Assembly (NCBI GenBank): GCA_963921195.1
Contig: OY992539.1
Location: forward strand, 156,210,162-156,274,161
Length of the DNA: 64,000 bases
From: Pegoplata infirma
Taxonomy: Eukaryota; Arthropoda; Insecta; Diptera; Anthomyiidae
Reading direction: 5' to 3'
Shown: in pieces, positions 23,035-34,300 of the stretch
Layout of the letters: the number at the start of each line of letters is the position of its first letter
How positions within the stretch are numbered: position 1 is the first letter of the stretch
Notes under the pieces: generated by a model
Told to the model about the DNA's origin: nothing
Database searches by the model: none
The model's input: the letters and a program-made list of their open reading frames with translations, nothing else
Position numbers and translations under genes: made by a program

Positions 23035-23185
23035 CAATGTAAATCGTGTTTATCTCTTATAAAATTATTTTATGTGTTTGTTTTTTATAAAAATATTTAA
23101 TATTATAAAAATAAACAAAAATAGGATCTGATTTGTAAATATTTGGTAAGTAAAAAAATACATTGATTACTTTATGTATTCATAC

Positions 23186-23603
23186 TTGTCATCGATGGCA
23201 ATCCTGGATTGATAGAGATGAGCAACAGATAGGCGCCGATAAAACAATAGTATATAGAAAGAACAATTGTATTTTTTGTAAATGTATTGGTAATAATTTT
23301 TTGTGTATCATGCATATAAAAGCCCTTCTGGCACGTAATAATTAACCTTTTGCTTGTGAACCGGAAAATAAGTAAGTCAAATTTATAAATTTTATTGTAT
23401 AATTATATATCTATCAATAATTGTTTTTTCTATATTCTACTCTTTATTAATTATTGTACCTTTATAATTTTAGAGAATAAACCACTCCAAATATTAAACT
23501 GTCATGTCTTTTATTTAATGTTCGTGTGTTCGTGTGAGAAGAAACATTGTCTTAAAAATAATTTGGGAAGTTTATTCTTGGCCACAGCAAAAGGCAACAA
23601 TAC
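23186..23603. mobile_element. 418-bp insertion N in C element s0
   Basis: It is absent from the copy at 26101-26905, where ATTCATAC runs straight into TATATTA. ATAC occurs at both borders, suggesting a 4-bp duplication. It contains a possible donor AATAAGTAAGT near 23370 and an acceptor TATAATTTTAG near 23473. The 60- and 79-codon frames here are not recognisable proteins. Confidence 0.5.
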
Positions 23604-24321
23604 TATATTAAAACTTTTTTGTTTTTTTTTTTAAGGATTTTGTTTGGTATCATCAGAAAACTGGAGAATGGCTTATGAGTGCATAACATGAATAAACGAA
23701 GTGTGTGTGAAAATCTTTGTGAAAATCTTCAAACATTGCAGCTTAAAAAGCCGATGATAATACAAAAATATTGTGATTTATACTTAATAAAAGAATATTA
23801 ACAAATAACAACAAGTTTTTTTTATTAATAAAATTTCTTATATTAAGAAAAATATGAGTTGAATTTTCAAAAAATAAGAGTTGATTTACAAAAAAACGAG
23901 TTGATCAACTTTTACAAAAACTGACAATAATTTTTATTGAAATCAACATAAATATTTGTAGGGTCAAAATCAACAATGATTTCTGTTGAATTTACAGCGA
24001 TTTTCTTTGGGAATACAATGATTTTTGGTTGAGTGTACACAACATTTATTATATTAATATGGATTTATTCTGTTAAAATTTTAAATTCAACAAATATACA
24101 AATTTTTACAAAAATTTATTGAAAATTTATTTTAGCATAAATGTGGTAATTTTTAGCATTATTTTTAGTCATCTTTTTTAATAATTTTGGTATATTTCAC
24201 CATATCTCTTTTGGTATATTTTACCAAGTTTTTACTTAAATAGCATTAGCATTTTCTTCAAAATTTTTTACATAAGCGTTTTGGCTAAATTGCGAAAACT
24301 ACTTCGTCGGTTGTAGTTTTA

Positions 24322-24704
24322 TATGCCATTTACATATACCTCGAAATCCAGAAAAAATGGGATTTCAATGAAAATCCAAGTAAATCCAATTACTTTTTTG
24401 GATTTCAAATGTCAAATCCCATACAAAAAAAAAAACTTGGATTTTGGGAAAATCGTAAAATCGCAATTTAAAATCCCAAAAAATGTCTACTACTTAATTG
24501 TACAACTATGGGTTTTCCCAAAATAATCATCCCTAATGCTTTTTTTTTACAACGCTGCACACGATTTTTTATCAGCTGTTGTTGTTTTTTATAAAGTAAA
24601 AAAACAATTAAAATTTATTTTTTTAAAACTATTAAAAGATTAATAAAAACAATGTTTAACAATGTTTCATTTAAAATTTACCATTGCAAATGGTAAACGC
24701 ACAA
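24322..24704. other. AT-rich spacer, nothing recognised
   Basis: A GGATTTCAAxxxxAAAATCC-type inverted motif occurs around 24340-24480. There is no coding signal. Confidence 0.4.
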
Positions 24705-25142
24705 TCTGGCATCCATTTTTCTTATGGCGCGTTGTATCAGTTTTCTCTTTCTAACCTAATTCGTAGAATAATTTGAAAATATTAACCACATGGTTAAAGA
24801 ATACTTTTTTGACACCTGTCACTTATGTCGAGTCTGTATTATACCATATTCACATTGGCATGTTTAAATTTAAACATGTGTTTTCCCATACATTTAAAAC
24901 AAAACATCGTTTAATTTTAAACATCTCGAAAACATCTCGAAAACATTTCCAAAACATCTCGGAAACACGAAATAACAACCCTGTGTTAAGTTGTCATCAA
25001 AAAAACAGCCGCTGCTAAACGAACCAGAAGAGAAGCGGATGCTTTTTTAAACTACTGACAATGCGAACACTTTCGTTTAATTTTAAACACAAAAGTTAAA
25101 CGATGTTTTAAACATTGTATGCGAATATGGTATTAGTCTGTG
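24705..25142 (-). mobile_element. family G element, truncated, interrupted by H
   Basis: This segment is the reverse complement of the G copies at 25397 and 36544. It ends intact at GTCTGTG (25142) and is truncated on the left. Element H splits its terminal repeat GTCTGTATTAGTCTGTG at TTA. Confidence 0.75.
24842..25132. mobile_element. MITE H with TTA duplication
   Basis: This 291-bp insert has ends TACCATATTC and GAATATGGTA, flanked by TTA (24839-24841, 25133-25135). The empty site is known from other G copies. The interior is rich in AAACAT and ATGTTT motifs. The TTA duplication fits PIF/Harbinger. Confidence 0.75.
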
Positions 25143-25389
25143 ACCGTAACTTCTAAACATTTCAAGTAATGTCATATTTGCCATTTAGGTTGTGTGGGAG
25201 GTAGGCGTGTCCATTTACCGATCATCCCCATTTTTAATACCATGCAACCTGACTATATAAGTGTTCTAAATACCCAGTTTTGTCGATCTAGCTCATTTGG
25301 TTTCATTGTTATTTTGTTTGGCGTTGAGAACTCATTTGCTCCATATCACACAAAAGTCCCAAATGTGTAAGTAAAATTGGATATGGAGC
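25143..25389. other. spacer with an isolated half of a foldback
   Basis: No gene recognised. ATTTGCTCCATATCACACAA near 25330 and TGGATATGGAGCATAA near 25380 form a loose inverted pair. Confidence 0.35.
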
Positions 25390-25396
25390 ATAATAC

Positions 25397-25695
25397 CACA
25401 GACTAATACAGACTCGACATAAGTGACAGGTGTCAAAAAAGTATTCTTTAACCATATGGTTAATATTTTCAAATTATTCTACGAATTAGGTTAGAAAGAG
25501 AAACTGATATAACGCGCCATAAGAAAAATGGATGCCAGATCGGTTTCTGTTGTTTCACTCACTCCTAAGTCGTAGAAAGTGTTGCCATGTTAGCGTAAAA
25601 CGGACTAAAAACCGCTGTGTTTTCTCCTAAAATCGCATAGTTTTCCCCCATTTTTTCTTATAAAACTCTACTGTCGAGTCTGTATATAGTCTGTG
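25397..25695 (+). mobile_element. family G MITE with 7-bp duplication (ATAATAC)
   Basis: This 299-bp element has ends CACAGACTAATACAGACTCG and CGAGTCTGTATATAGTCTGTG-like. It is flanked by ATAATAC at 25390-25396 and 25696-25702. A second complete copy lies at 36544-36843. Confidence 0.85.
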
Positions 25696-26100
25696 ATAAT
25701 ACCATAAAATCTTATTTTCTTAAAAGCTTAAAATTAGGGATGTCACGAATATTCGTCACTATTCGGTATTCGGCATATTCGGCATGTTTTTTGAATATTC
25801 GGTTAAATAAATATTCGTCAACAGTTTGCCGAATATTCGGCAAAATTTAAATTAGTTAAAAAAACACGTTTTAATAACGTTTTACTCTTTTTTTGTAGTC
25901 ATTTGTTAGTTTTTTATACAAAAAAACTTTAGCATTTGATCAAAATTCGAATTGTTAAGGTACCAGAAAAAATTGTGTCAACAACATCGTTGTTGTCTTT
26001 TTGTTTGGTACTTTTTTTAAATATTTTACATACACTCTAAACAAATGAGTCCAGTTTCCTACTATAAATTGGGTAAATTTCAACAAATTCAAATAATATA

Positions 26101-26905
26101 CACTCATAGAAATATCTTAGTAGAAAAATTAGTAAACCCGTTGTAGATCAAGTTTTACAGAATATTGCCGTATTCAACAAAAATTAATGTTGATATCGTT
26201 GAATAATCAGTAAAGTTGAATCAACTTTTTACAACGCTTATACAGAATTCAATAGATAAAACCAAAAAAGAAAAAACAACCCTGTTCGTTCATTTTTGTA
26301 TTATCAAGTTGGTAGCAATGCATTGCAATGTGAAATTTGTTTGTCTCTTATAAAATTATTTTATGTGTTTGTTTCTTATAAAAATATTTAATATTATAAA
26401 AATAAATAAAAATAGGATCTCATGATCAGATTCTGATCTGTAAATATTTGGTAAGTAATAAAATACATTGGTTACTTTATGTATTCATACTATATTATAA
26501 TTTTTTTTTGTTTTTTTTAAGGTTTTTGATTTGGTGTCATTAGAAAACTGGAGAATGGCTTACGAGTGCATAACATAAATAAACGAAGTGTGTGTGAAAA
26601 TCTCGTGCAGCTTAAAAAGCCGGTGATAATTCTAAAAAATATTGTGATTTTTACTTAAAAGAATATTAACAAATAACAACAAGCTTTTTTTTTATTAATA
26701 AAATTTCTTATATCAACAAAAATATGAGTTGAGTTTACAAAAAATACGATTTGATTTACAAAAGAACGAGTTGATCAACTTTTACAAAAACTGACAACAA
26801 TTTTTATTGAAATCAACATAAATATTTGTAGGGTCAAAATCAACAATGATTTCTGTTGAATTTACAACGATTTTCTTTGGGAATACAATGATTTTTGGTT
26901 GAGTG
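26101..26905 (+). mobile_element. family C element, complete 805-bp copy
   Basis: Bounded by TA on both sides, it starts CACTCATAGAAATATC and ends TTTTTGGTTGAGTG. Inside, a putative 71-bp intron runs from GTAAGTAA (26451) to a T-rich tract ending AAG (26521). It is followed by an exon-like stretch containing AGAATGGCTTACGAGTGC, a very short frame. Several GTTGAT/ATCAAC inverted motifs fill the ends. It encodes no transposase. Confidence 0.88.
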
Positions 26906-27007
26906 TACTACTAAAAATGTGTAAATTTCCAATAATTTTTTGGTAAAACTACACATTTTTTGTATATTTACCCAATTTATAGTAGGAAACTGAAATCATT
27001 TTAGTTA

Positions 27008-27343
27008 AGCTGCCCATTCACTTGCAATATTATTGTTCAACTTTTCAAATTGTACAATAATATCGCTTGTGTGTATGTAATATTTACGGTTGTGCAATAT
27101 ATTGGAGAATATCAAAACACTTTTGATATTTATTGTACAAACAAGAATACTGCAATATATTTTATCAGTGTGTTGTCTATATTGTACAACTTTTATTATG
27201 TTATGTTTATGTTTATATCTTGTACAATATATTGGGTTTAAGTATTGAGCAATTTTATTTGCTGTGTAGGGTAAAACGACAATAATATTGTAAAATATTT
27301 TTTTTTTAAGTTGAGCAATTTTATTGCAAGTGAATGGGCAGCT
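27008..27343. mobile_element. foldback MITE K with TTA duplication
   Basis: Ends AGCTGCCCATTCACTTGCAA and TTGCAAGTGAATGGGCAGCT are perfect inverses, flanked by TTA (27005-27007, 27344-27346). The interior repeats TATTGTACAA and TTGTACAATA. Confidence 0.85.
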
Positions 27344-27497
27344 TTAGAGTGTAGGTAAAATACAGACGTATGAATAATTAAATTATTCGGCAAATATTCG
27401 TATTCGGTTCAAACCGAATACCGAATAGTAAATATTCGGTAAAATGCCAAATACACTATTCGCGACATCCCTACTTAAAATCTTTTGATCTATTGTA

Positions 27498-27905
27498 CAC
27501 GCAAAAAAAACTTGTGTCGGAGTGAGCAAAAATCTGCCATAATTTTACCAAAAATATGCTAAAACTACAACCGACGAAGTAGTTTTCGTAATTTAGCCAA
27601 AACACTTATGTAAAAATTAAGAAAATGCTAATGCTATTTAAGAAAAAAACTTGGTAAAATATACCAAAAGAAGTATGGTGAAATATACCAAAATTATTAG
27701 AAAAGGTGACTTAAAATAATGCTAAAAATTACCACATTTATGCTAAAATAATTTTTCTATAAAATTTTTGTAAAAATTTGTATATTTGTTGAATTAAAAA
27801 TTTTCACAGAATAAATCCATATTAATATAATAAATGTTGTGTAGGATTTTATTTACCACAGACCAACTGACCCTTTATGTACAATTTTCTCCAGTGACTG
27901 CTGCC
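27498..27905 (-). mobile_element. family A element A3, left half
   Basis: This is the reverse complement of the 3' part of family A, beginning with CACGCAAAAAAAAC after TA (27496-27497). It breaks off at GTGACTGCTGCC, immediately before the TA at 27906-27907. The sequence that should follow (TA then CGCTT...CTTGAAGTAAAGG) is found at 36521. Confidence 0.85.
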
Positions 27906-27907
27906 TA

Positions 27908-29203
27908 CACGCAAAAAAAAATCTGTGTAAGATTGAGCAATCCTACTTGGTAAAACTTTTTTCATACCAAAAAAAAATTTTTACCAAATTTTTGCTAATA
28001 TTGTGCTTGTCGATGTTAAAGTAACATAATTCATTTTTTATGTAAAATAACCAAGTAGCTTGCTCAATAACGCAAATTACCTGCGCAAAAATTTATCGAA
28101 AGAAAACAACAAAAAAACAAAACAAATACAGACCGATCATTTTGTATTTTTGTGTGCGTGCGTTGTTCGTTTATTTTTTGTGTTATAAAAACGTAAAAAG
28201 GAAATTGATATATAAAATAAAAATAAATTAATACATAAATAAAAATAAATAATTAGTTTTCTAAAAGATAAATAAATGTAAGATAAAAGAATGTTAAAGT
28301 TAATTTTGCTTTCATCACTTAAAACACCATTCAATAAGAAAAACCAATGGAGTCCCAGACATATGTTTCGATGAATAACAAATGGAATGATAAAGTGAGT
28401 ATACCCGCATTCCGAAGACACCAATAAGGTTTAATAGATTTTTGGTTAAAAATTAGTGTTTGGTAATAATTTTATATTTTTACAGGGTACTGCTAAATAA
28501 ATTTTTGAAGCTATGGAGAATCCTTCACTAAAAATAAAGAGCGTGGACACCAATCCTGCCTTTAGTTATAAAATTAAAACCTAAAAACCCAAAGCCAAGG
28601 GAGTCCATACCTGTTTTGATGAGTTACAAATGGAATGACAAAGTAAGTGTTCCTCCTTACCAAGAGACCAATGGGGTTAACCAATTTTTTAAATTAAAAA
28701 TTTATGTTTTGTAATAATTTTCTATTTTTACAGGATGCTTTTAAATAAATTCGTGAAGCTATAGCGGATCCTTTACTTCAAGAAGAAGCGTATGCAGCAG
28801 TCACTCGAGAAAATTGTACAAAAAGGGTCAGTTGGTCGGTGGTAAATTAAATCCTACACAACATTTATTATATTAATATGGATTTATTCTGTGAAAATTT
28901 TAAATTCAACAAATATACAAATTTTTACAAAAATTTATTGAAAATTTATTTTAGCATAAATGTGGTAATTTTTAGCATTATTTTTAGTCAGCTTTTCAAA
29001 TAATTTTGGTATATTTCACCATATATCTTTTGGTATATTTTACCAAGTTTTTGCTTAAATAGCATTAGCATTTTCTTCAAAATTTTTTACATAAGTGTTT
29101 TGGCTAAATTACGAAAACTACTTCGTCGGTTGTAGTTTTAGCATATTTTTGGTAAAATTATGCCAGATTTTTGCTCACTCCGACACAAGTTTTTTTTTGC
29201 GTG
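27908..29203 (+). mobile_element. family A element, complete copy B (1296 bp)
   Basis: It has CACGCAAAAAAAAAT at the left and TTTTTTTTTGCGTG at the right, with TA on each side (27906-27907, 29204-29205). It contains two exon-intron-exon units (28346-28860). Between the units and the right end there is a ~330-bp AT-rich tail with ATACCAAAAGA-type inverted motifs. No transposase is present, so it depends on one made elsewhere. Confidence 0.88.
28346..28860 (+). pseudogene. captured gene fragment: two tandem exon-intron-exon units inside family A
   Basis: Unit 1 reads from an ATG in ACCAATGG context (28346; MESQTYVSMNNKWNDK), then a 91-bp GTGAGT...TTTTTACAG intron (28395-28485), then GTAK-stop-IFEAMENPSL. 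Unit 2 is a diverged duplicate: a TGGAATGACAAA exon end, a 91-bp GTAAGT...TTTTTACAG intron (28643-28733), then DAFK-stop-IREAIADPLLQEEA and AAVTRENCTKRVSWS. Both share the same TAA (from CAA by one transition) after FK/AK, so the stop predates the duplication or was homogenised. I do not recognise the parent gene. Copies at 21440-21945, 35666-36175 and 39650-40010 (minus) have the same structure. The antisense 95-codon frame is a shadow. Confidence 0.65.
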
Positions 29204-29564
29204 TAGAAACAATGTTAAAATATTGCTTCAAAAAAAAGACGTCCATTTTTTCACATCTCTAAATGCGGCGAGTTTTAAGTGAAATTAATTAAATGAACTA
29301 ATGTGAAATTAAAAATTAAAAAAAAATAAAAAACTAAAGTGAAAAAGAAAAGTACTACAATAAAAACAAAAAATAAAAAAAAATCAAGTGAACAAAAAAT
29401 GTAAAGAATGAAGTGCTAGAAAACGAGAAAACTTCCAACATTAGTTTTTGTATATGGTATTTTTATATATGGTATTTATATAAGTATTAATCCAAATGCG
29501 TTTATTTTTTATTTTTGGTATTTAATTACATTTGTTGTAATTGAATATAGTGCTACAATTGGGG

Positions 29565-29664
29565 TAGAAGTACATCCAAGGCTTTGGCTTTGATTTTTGT
29601 TATGTATACCAAAAACCAAAGCCAACAAACAATATTTAAAGCCAAAGCCTTGGATGTACTTCTA
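29565..29664. mobile_element. 100-bp foldback (TAGAAGTACATCC arms)
   Basis: The 27-bp arms pair perfectly; the left arm starts TAGAAGTACATCCAAGGCTT. The GGCTTTGGCTTTGA motif also occurs in the left arm of the foldback at 5557-6968, hinting at a relation. Confidence 0.8.
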
Positions 29665-29719
29665 CGCTTAAATGTACAATTAGAGTATTGGTAGTTTTTT
29701 GCTGTGTAAAATATTGTAA

Positions 29720-29833
29720 GGCCTTTATTCATAATACTTAAAGTGTACTTAAAGTAGGTTTATTTGACAAATATTCATGCAATATCAGTCAAATAAACCT
29801 ACATTAGATTTAATTTACTCATTATGAATAGCC
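29720..29833. mobile_element. 114-bp foldback MITE
   Basis: Arms GGCCTTTATTCATAAT and ATTATGAATAGCC, and an inner AGGTTTATTTGAC / GTCAAATAAACCT pair, make almost the whole unit palindromic. Confidence 0.7.
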
Positions 29834-30194
29834 CAGTAAAAATTTAAAAATAAAAAAAGTAAATAAAACAAAAATATGTATTGTTTTATTTTAAATTTCA
29901 TGGTTTATAGGTAAGTAAAAAGCTGCAAAAGAACAAAGATGTCCCATATTTAAATTAATATTGGTCAACTTTAAATCAAAATTTATTGCATATTTAAATG
30001 TAGCATGGCCAATTTTAAAACAATATTGTTAAATTTTAATTTTAAAACGTTGTCTACTTATCGTGTCCTGTTAAAAACAACTAGAAACATATTTAAATTA
30101 AATAAAAACAAACTTTGTTCTATTTCGTCACTGTTTTATATTTAATTTAAAGTTGTTTCTGTTTGATTTTAATATTTTTTTTTTTCTTAGTGTA

Positions 30195-30837
30195 CACTCA
30201 TAGAAATATCTTAGTAGAAAAATTAGTAAACCCATTGTAGATCAAGTTTTACAGAATAATGCTGTATTCAACAAAAATTAATGTTGATATCGTTGAATAA
30301 TCAGTATAGTTGGTTCAACTATTACAATGGCGTCTACAGAATTCAATAGATAAAACAAAAAAGAAAAAACAACCCTGTTCGTTCGTTTTTTTATTCTAAC
30401 AAGTGAACGAGTGAGTTGGTAGCAATGTGAAATGTCTCTTATAAAATTATTTAATGTGTTTGTTTCTTATAAAATTATTTAATATTAGAAAAATAAATAA
30501 AAATAGGATCTGATCTGTAAATATTTGGTAAGTATTAAAGTACATTGATTACAAATTCTGATTAATTTTTAATAAAAAATAAAAATTGTTTTATTCGACC
30601 TTTAAAATATTATATTTTGAGGATGTTTATTCTGGCTCGAGGTCATTATTTTCTTTACTAATTAAAACCATGATATTCTCATAGCATAATTTTCAAGAAA
30701 ATTATTTTTTTTTTTTAATTTTATTACTTACCAAATATTTACAGATCAGGTTCTATTTTTATTTATTTTTCTTATATTAAATAATTTTATAAGAAACAAA
30801 CACATTAAATAATTTTATAAGAGACATTTCACATTGC
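30195..30837. mobile_element. family C copy with an internal inverted duplication, right end missing
   Basis: It starts with TA then CACTCATAGAAATATC. The GTAAGT-containing part at about 30440-30550 is repeated inverted at about 30718-30837, ending at the exon sequence CACATTGC. The usual GGTTGAGTG end is absent. It supplies the empty site for the Transib-like element at 22188. Confidence 0.75.
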
Positions 30838-31309
30838 TACACACAAAAAAAAATCGAGGTAATATTTCCTAAAATTGTAGTATAATATCAGCTAAGTTCT
30901 AAGGCAACATGGCAGTTGCTAAAATTTTAGGCACAATTACAAAAATAATAGGAAATTCCTATCAGATTTCTATGTTCGAAAAATTACCTATAATTTTTGG
31001 TAATACTCCTTGTAAATTTTGGAAATTTACAAACGGAGCCTTAGCAGATATTCATTTTTAAATTGGTATTTTATTTAATTTAATTAACCCTTAAACAGCT
31101 AAATAAAAAGTTTTTTTTTTTATTTATATATTTATTAAAAAAAAAAAAATATAAAAAATGATGAGATACATTAGGGTGCTCCAAACTGTACCGGCAAAAT
31201 TGATTTTCCTGATTCAAGCTATTCCACTTATAAGAAAAATGTAGTCCAAATCCACCTGGAATATAAAAATCATATTTACTTTATTAATATTTTAATCATA
31301 CGAGAGAAA
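30838..31309. other. AT-rich DNA with a possible MITE end
   Basis: TACACACAAAAAAAAATCG at about 30838 looks like the start of another TA-flanked element, but no right end was found. Nothing else was recognised before the satellite. Confidence 0.35.
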
Positions 31310-34300
31310 AAATGTCTCAGAATCTGGGACTTTTTGTATAGAAAAAATTTCTCAGAGTCTGAGAATTTTTCTATAGATAAAATGTCTCTGAATCTGAAAC
31401 TTTTCCTACAGAAAAAATATCTCAGAATCTGAGACTTTTTCTATAGAAAAAATGCCTCAGAATCTGTGACTTTTTCTATACAAAAAATGTCTTTGAATCT
31501 GAAACTTTTTCTATGGAAAAAATATATCAGAATCTGAGACTTTTTCTATAGAAAAATTGTCTCAGAATCTGAGACTTTTTCTATAGAAAAATTGTCTCAG
31601 AATCTGAGACTTTTTCTATAGAAAAATTGTCTCAGAATCTGAGACTTTTTCTATAGAAAAATTGTCTCAGAATCTGAGACTTTTTCTATAGAAAAATTGT
31701 CTCAGAATCTGAGACTTTTTCTATAGAAAAATTGTCTCAGAATCTGAGACTTTTTCTATAGAAAAATTGTCTCAGAATCTGAGACTTTTTCTATAGAAAA
31801 ATTGTCTCAGAATCTGAGACTTTTTCTATACAAAAAATGTCTTTGAATCTGAAACTTTTTCTATGGAAAAAATATATCTGAATCTGAGACTTTTTCTATA
31901 GAAAAATTGTCTCAGAATCTGAGACTTTTTCTATAGAAAAATTGTCTCAGAATCTGAGACTTTTTCTATAGAAAAATTGTCTCAGAATCTGAGACTTTTT
32001 CTATAGAAAAATTGTCTCAGAATCTGAGACTTTTTCTATAGAAAAATTGTCTCAGAATCTGAGACTTTTTCTATAGAAAAATTGTCTCAGAATCTGAGAC
32101 TTTTTCTATAGAAAAATTGTCTCAGAATCTAAGACTTTTTCTATAGAAAAATTGTCTCAGAATCTGAGACTTTTTCTATAGAAAAATTGTCTCAGAATCT
32201 GAGACTTTTTCTATAGAAAAATTGTCTCAGAATCTGAGACTTTTTCTATAGAAAAATTGTCTCAGAATCTGAGACTTTTTCTATAGAAAAATTGTCTCAG
32301 AATCTGAGACTTTTTCTATAGAAAAATTGTCTCAGAATCTGAGACTTTTTCTATAGAAAAATTGTCTCAGAATCTGAGACTTTTTCTATAGAAAAATTGT
32401 CTCAGAATCTGAGACTTTTTCTATAGAAAAATTGTCTCAGAATCTGAGACTTTTTCTATAGAAAAATTGTCTCAGAATCTGAGACTTTTTCTATAGAAAA
32501 ATTGTCTCAGAATCTGAGACTTTTTCTATAGAAAAATTGTCTCAGAATCTGAGACTTTTTCTATAGAAAAATTGTCTCAGAATCTGAGACTTTTTCTATA
32601 GAAAAATTGTCTCAGAATCTGAGACTTTTTCTATAGAAAAATTGTCTCAGAATCTGAGACTTTTTCTATAGAAAAACTGTGTCAGAATCTGAGACTTTTT
32701 CTATAGAAAAACTGTGTCAGAATCTGAGACTTTTTCTATAGAAAAACTGTCTCAGAATCTGAGACTTTTTCTATAGAAAAACTGTCTCAGAATCTGAGAC
32801 TTTTTCTATAGAAAAACTGTCTCAGAATCTGAGACTTTTTCTATAGAAAAATTGTCTCAGAATCTGAGACTTTTTCTATAGAAAAATTGTCTCAGAATCT
32901 GAGACTTTTTCTATAGAAAAATTGTCTCAGAATCTGAGACTTTTTCTATAGAAAAATTGTCTCAGAATCTGAGACTTTTTCTATAGAAAAATTGTCTCAG
33001 AATCTGAGACTTTTTCTATAGAAAAATTGTCTCAGAATCTGAGACTTTTTCTATAGAAAAATTGTCTCAGAATCTGAGACTTTTTCTATACAAAAAATGT
33101 CTTTGAATCTGAAACTTTTTCTATGGAAAAAATATATCTGAATCTGAGACTTTTTCTATAGAAAAATTGTCTCAGAATCTGAGACTTTTTCTATAGAAAA
33201 ATTGTCTCAGAATCTGAGACTTTTTCTATAGAAAAATTGTCTCAGAATCTGAGACTTTTTCTATAGAAAAATTGTCTCAGAATCTGAGACTTTTTCTATA
33301 GAAAAATTGTCTCAGAATCTGAGACTTTTTCTATAGAAAAATTGTCTCAGAATCTGAGACTTTTTCTATAGAAAAATTGTCTCAGAATCTGAGACTTTTT
33401 CTATAGAAAAATTGTCTCAGAATCTGAGACTTTTTCTATAGAAAAATTGTCTCAGAATCTGAGACTTTTTCTATAGAAAAATTGTCTCAGAATCTGAGAC
33501 TTTTTCTATAGGAAAAATGTCTCAGAATCTGAGACTTTCTATAGAAAAAATGTCTCAGAATCTGAGACTTTCTATAGGAAAAATGTCTCAGAATCTGAGA
33601 CTTTTTCTATAGGAAAAATGTCTCAGAATCTGAGACTTTTTCTTTAAGAAAAACTTTTTCTATAGGAAAAATGTCTCAGAATCTGACACTTTTTCTCTAG
33701 GAAAAACGTCTCAGAATCTGAGACTTTTTCTATAGGAAAAATGCCTCAGAATCTGAGACTTTTTCTATCTCTCAGAATCTGAGACTTTTTCTATAGGAAA
33801 AATGTCTCAGAATCTGAGACTTTCTATAGTAAAAATGTCTCAGAATCTGAGACTTTCTATAGGAAAAATGTCTCAGAATCTGAGACTTTTTCTATAGGAA
33901 AAATGTCTCAGAATCTGAGACTTTTTCTTTAAGAAAAACTTTTTCTATAGGAAAAATGTCTCAGAATCTGAGACTTTTTCTATAGGAAAAATGTCTCAGA
34001 ATCTGAGACTTTTTCTATAGGAAAAATGTCTCAGATTCTGAGACTTTTTCTATAGGAAAAATGTCTCAGAATCTGACACTTTTTCTCTAGGAAAAATGTC
34101 TCAGAATCTGAGACTTTTTCTATAGGAAAAATGTCTCAGAATCTGACACTTTTTCTATAGGAAAAATGTCTCAGAATCTGAGACTTTTTCTATAGGAAAA
34201 ATGTCTCAGAATCTGAGACCTTTTCTATAGGAAAAATGTCTCAGAATCAGAGACTTTTTCTATAGGAAAAATGTCTCAGAATCTGAGACTTTCTATAGGA

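Larger units (their letters stand above)
21951..24035 (+). mobile_element. family C element, copy s0, with two insertions
   Basis: It starts CACTCATAGAAATATC and ends GATTTTTGGTTGAGTG, with TA on both sides. A Transib-like element M (22188-23034) and a ~418-bp segment N (23186-23603) interrupt it. Both are absent from the copy at 26101-26905. It contains a GTAAGT...TTTTTAAG intron-like segment, which N interrupts. Confidence 0.85.
21183..24321 (+). mobile_element. family A element, copy A1, truncated at both ends
   Basis: It matches the interior of the complete A copies from the AACGCAAATTAC region to the GTCGGTTGTAGTTTT region, and lacks both CACGC termini. It keeps both exon-intron-exon units. 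In the second unit the codon after EEA is still CAG, where other copies have TAG or TAT. A C element (21951-24035) is inserted at a TA between GATCC and CACAAC, and intact A copies show the empty site. Confidence 0.8.
26033..27351. mobile_element. palindromic MITE J (CACTCTAAA ends), carrying C and K
   Basis: J is TA-flanked (26031-26032, 27352-27353). Its arms CAGTTTCCTACTATAAATTG pair with CAATTTATAGTAGGAAACTG. A C element at 26101-26905 sits at its centre, and K (27008-27343) splits its right end at TTA. Confidence 0.8.
25735..27473. mobile_element. hAT-like MITE (TAGGGATGTC ends), carrying J, C and K
   Basis: Ends TAGGGATGTC and GACATCCCTA are flanked by the perfect 8-bp duplication CTTAAAAT (25727-25734, 27474-27481). 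The outer arms are full of ATTCGGTATTCGG-like motifs. Element J and its own insertions occupy the middle. Confidence 0.85.
29206..30192. other. unclassified DNA with two small foldbacks
   Basis: No gene. AT-rich sequence contains the foldbacks at 29565-29664 and 29720-29833. The stretch 29225-29440 is A-rich with GTGAAATTAA-like motifs and resembles an untranslated leader, but nothing supports a gene. Confidence 0.4.

Noticed and set aside
23163..23634. 60- and 79-codon plus-strand frames in segment N
   Set aside because: Composition is that of AT-rich DNA, frames end on poly(T), and no similarity was recognised.
28137..28424. Conserved 95-codon minus-strand frame (MVSSECGYTHFI...), repeated at 35457
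   Set aside because: It is antisense to the exon-intron unit of family A. The similarity between copies is DNA-level repetition, and the other strand has better coding and splice signals.
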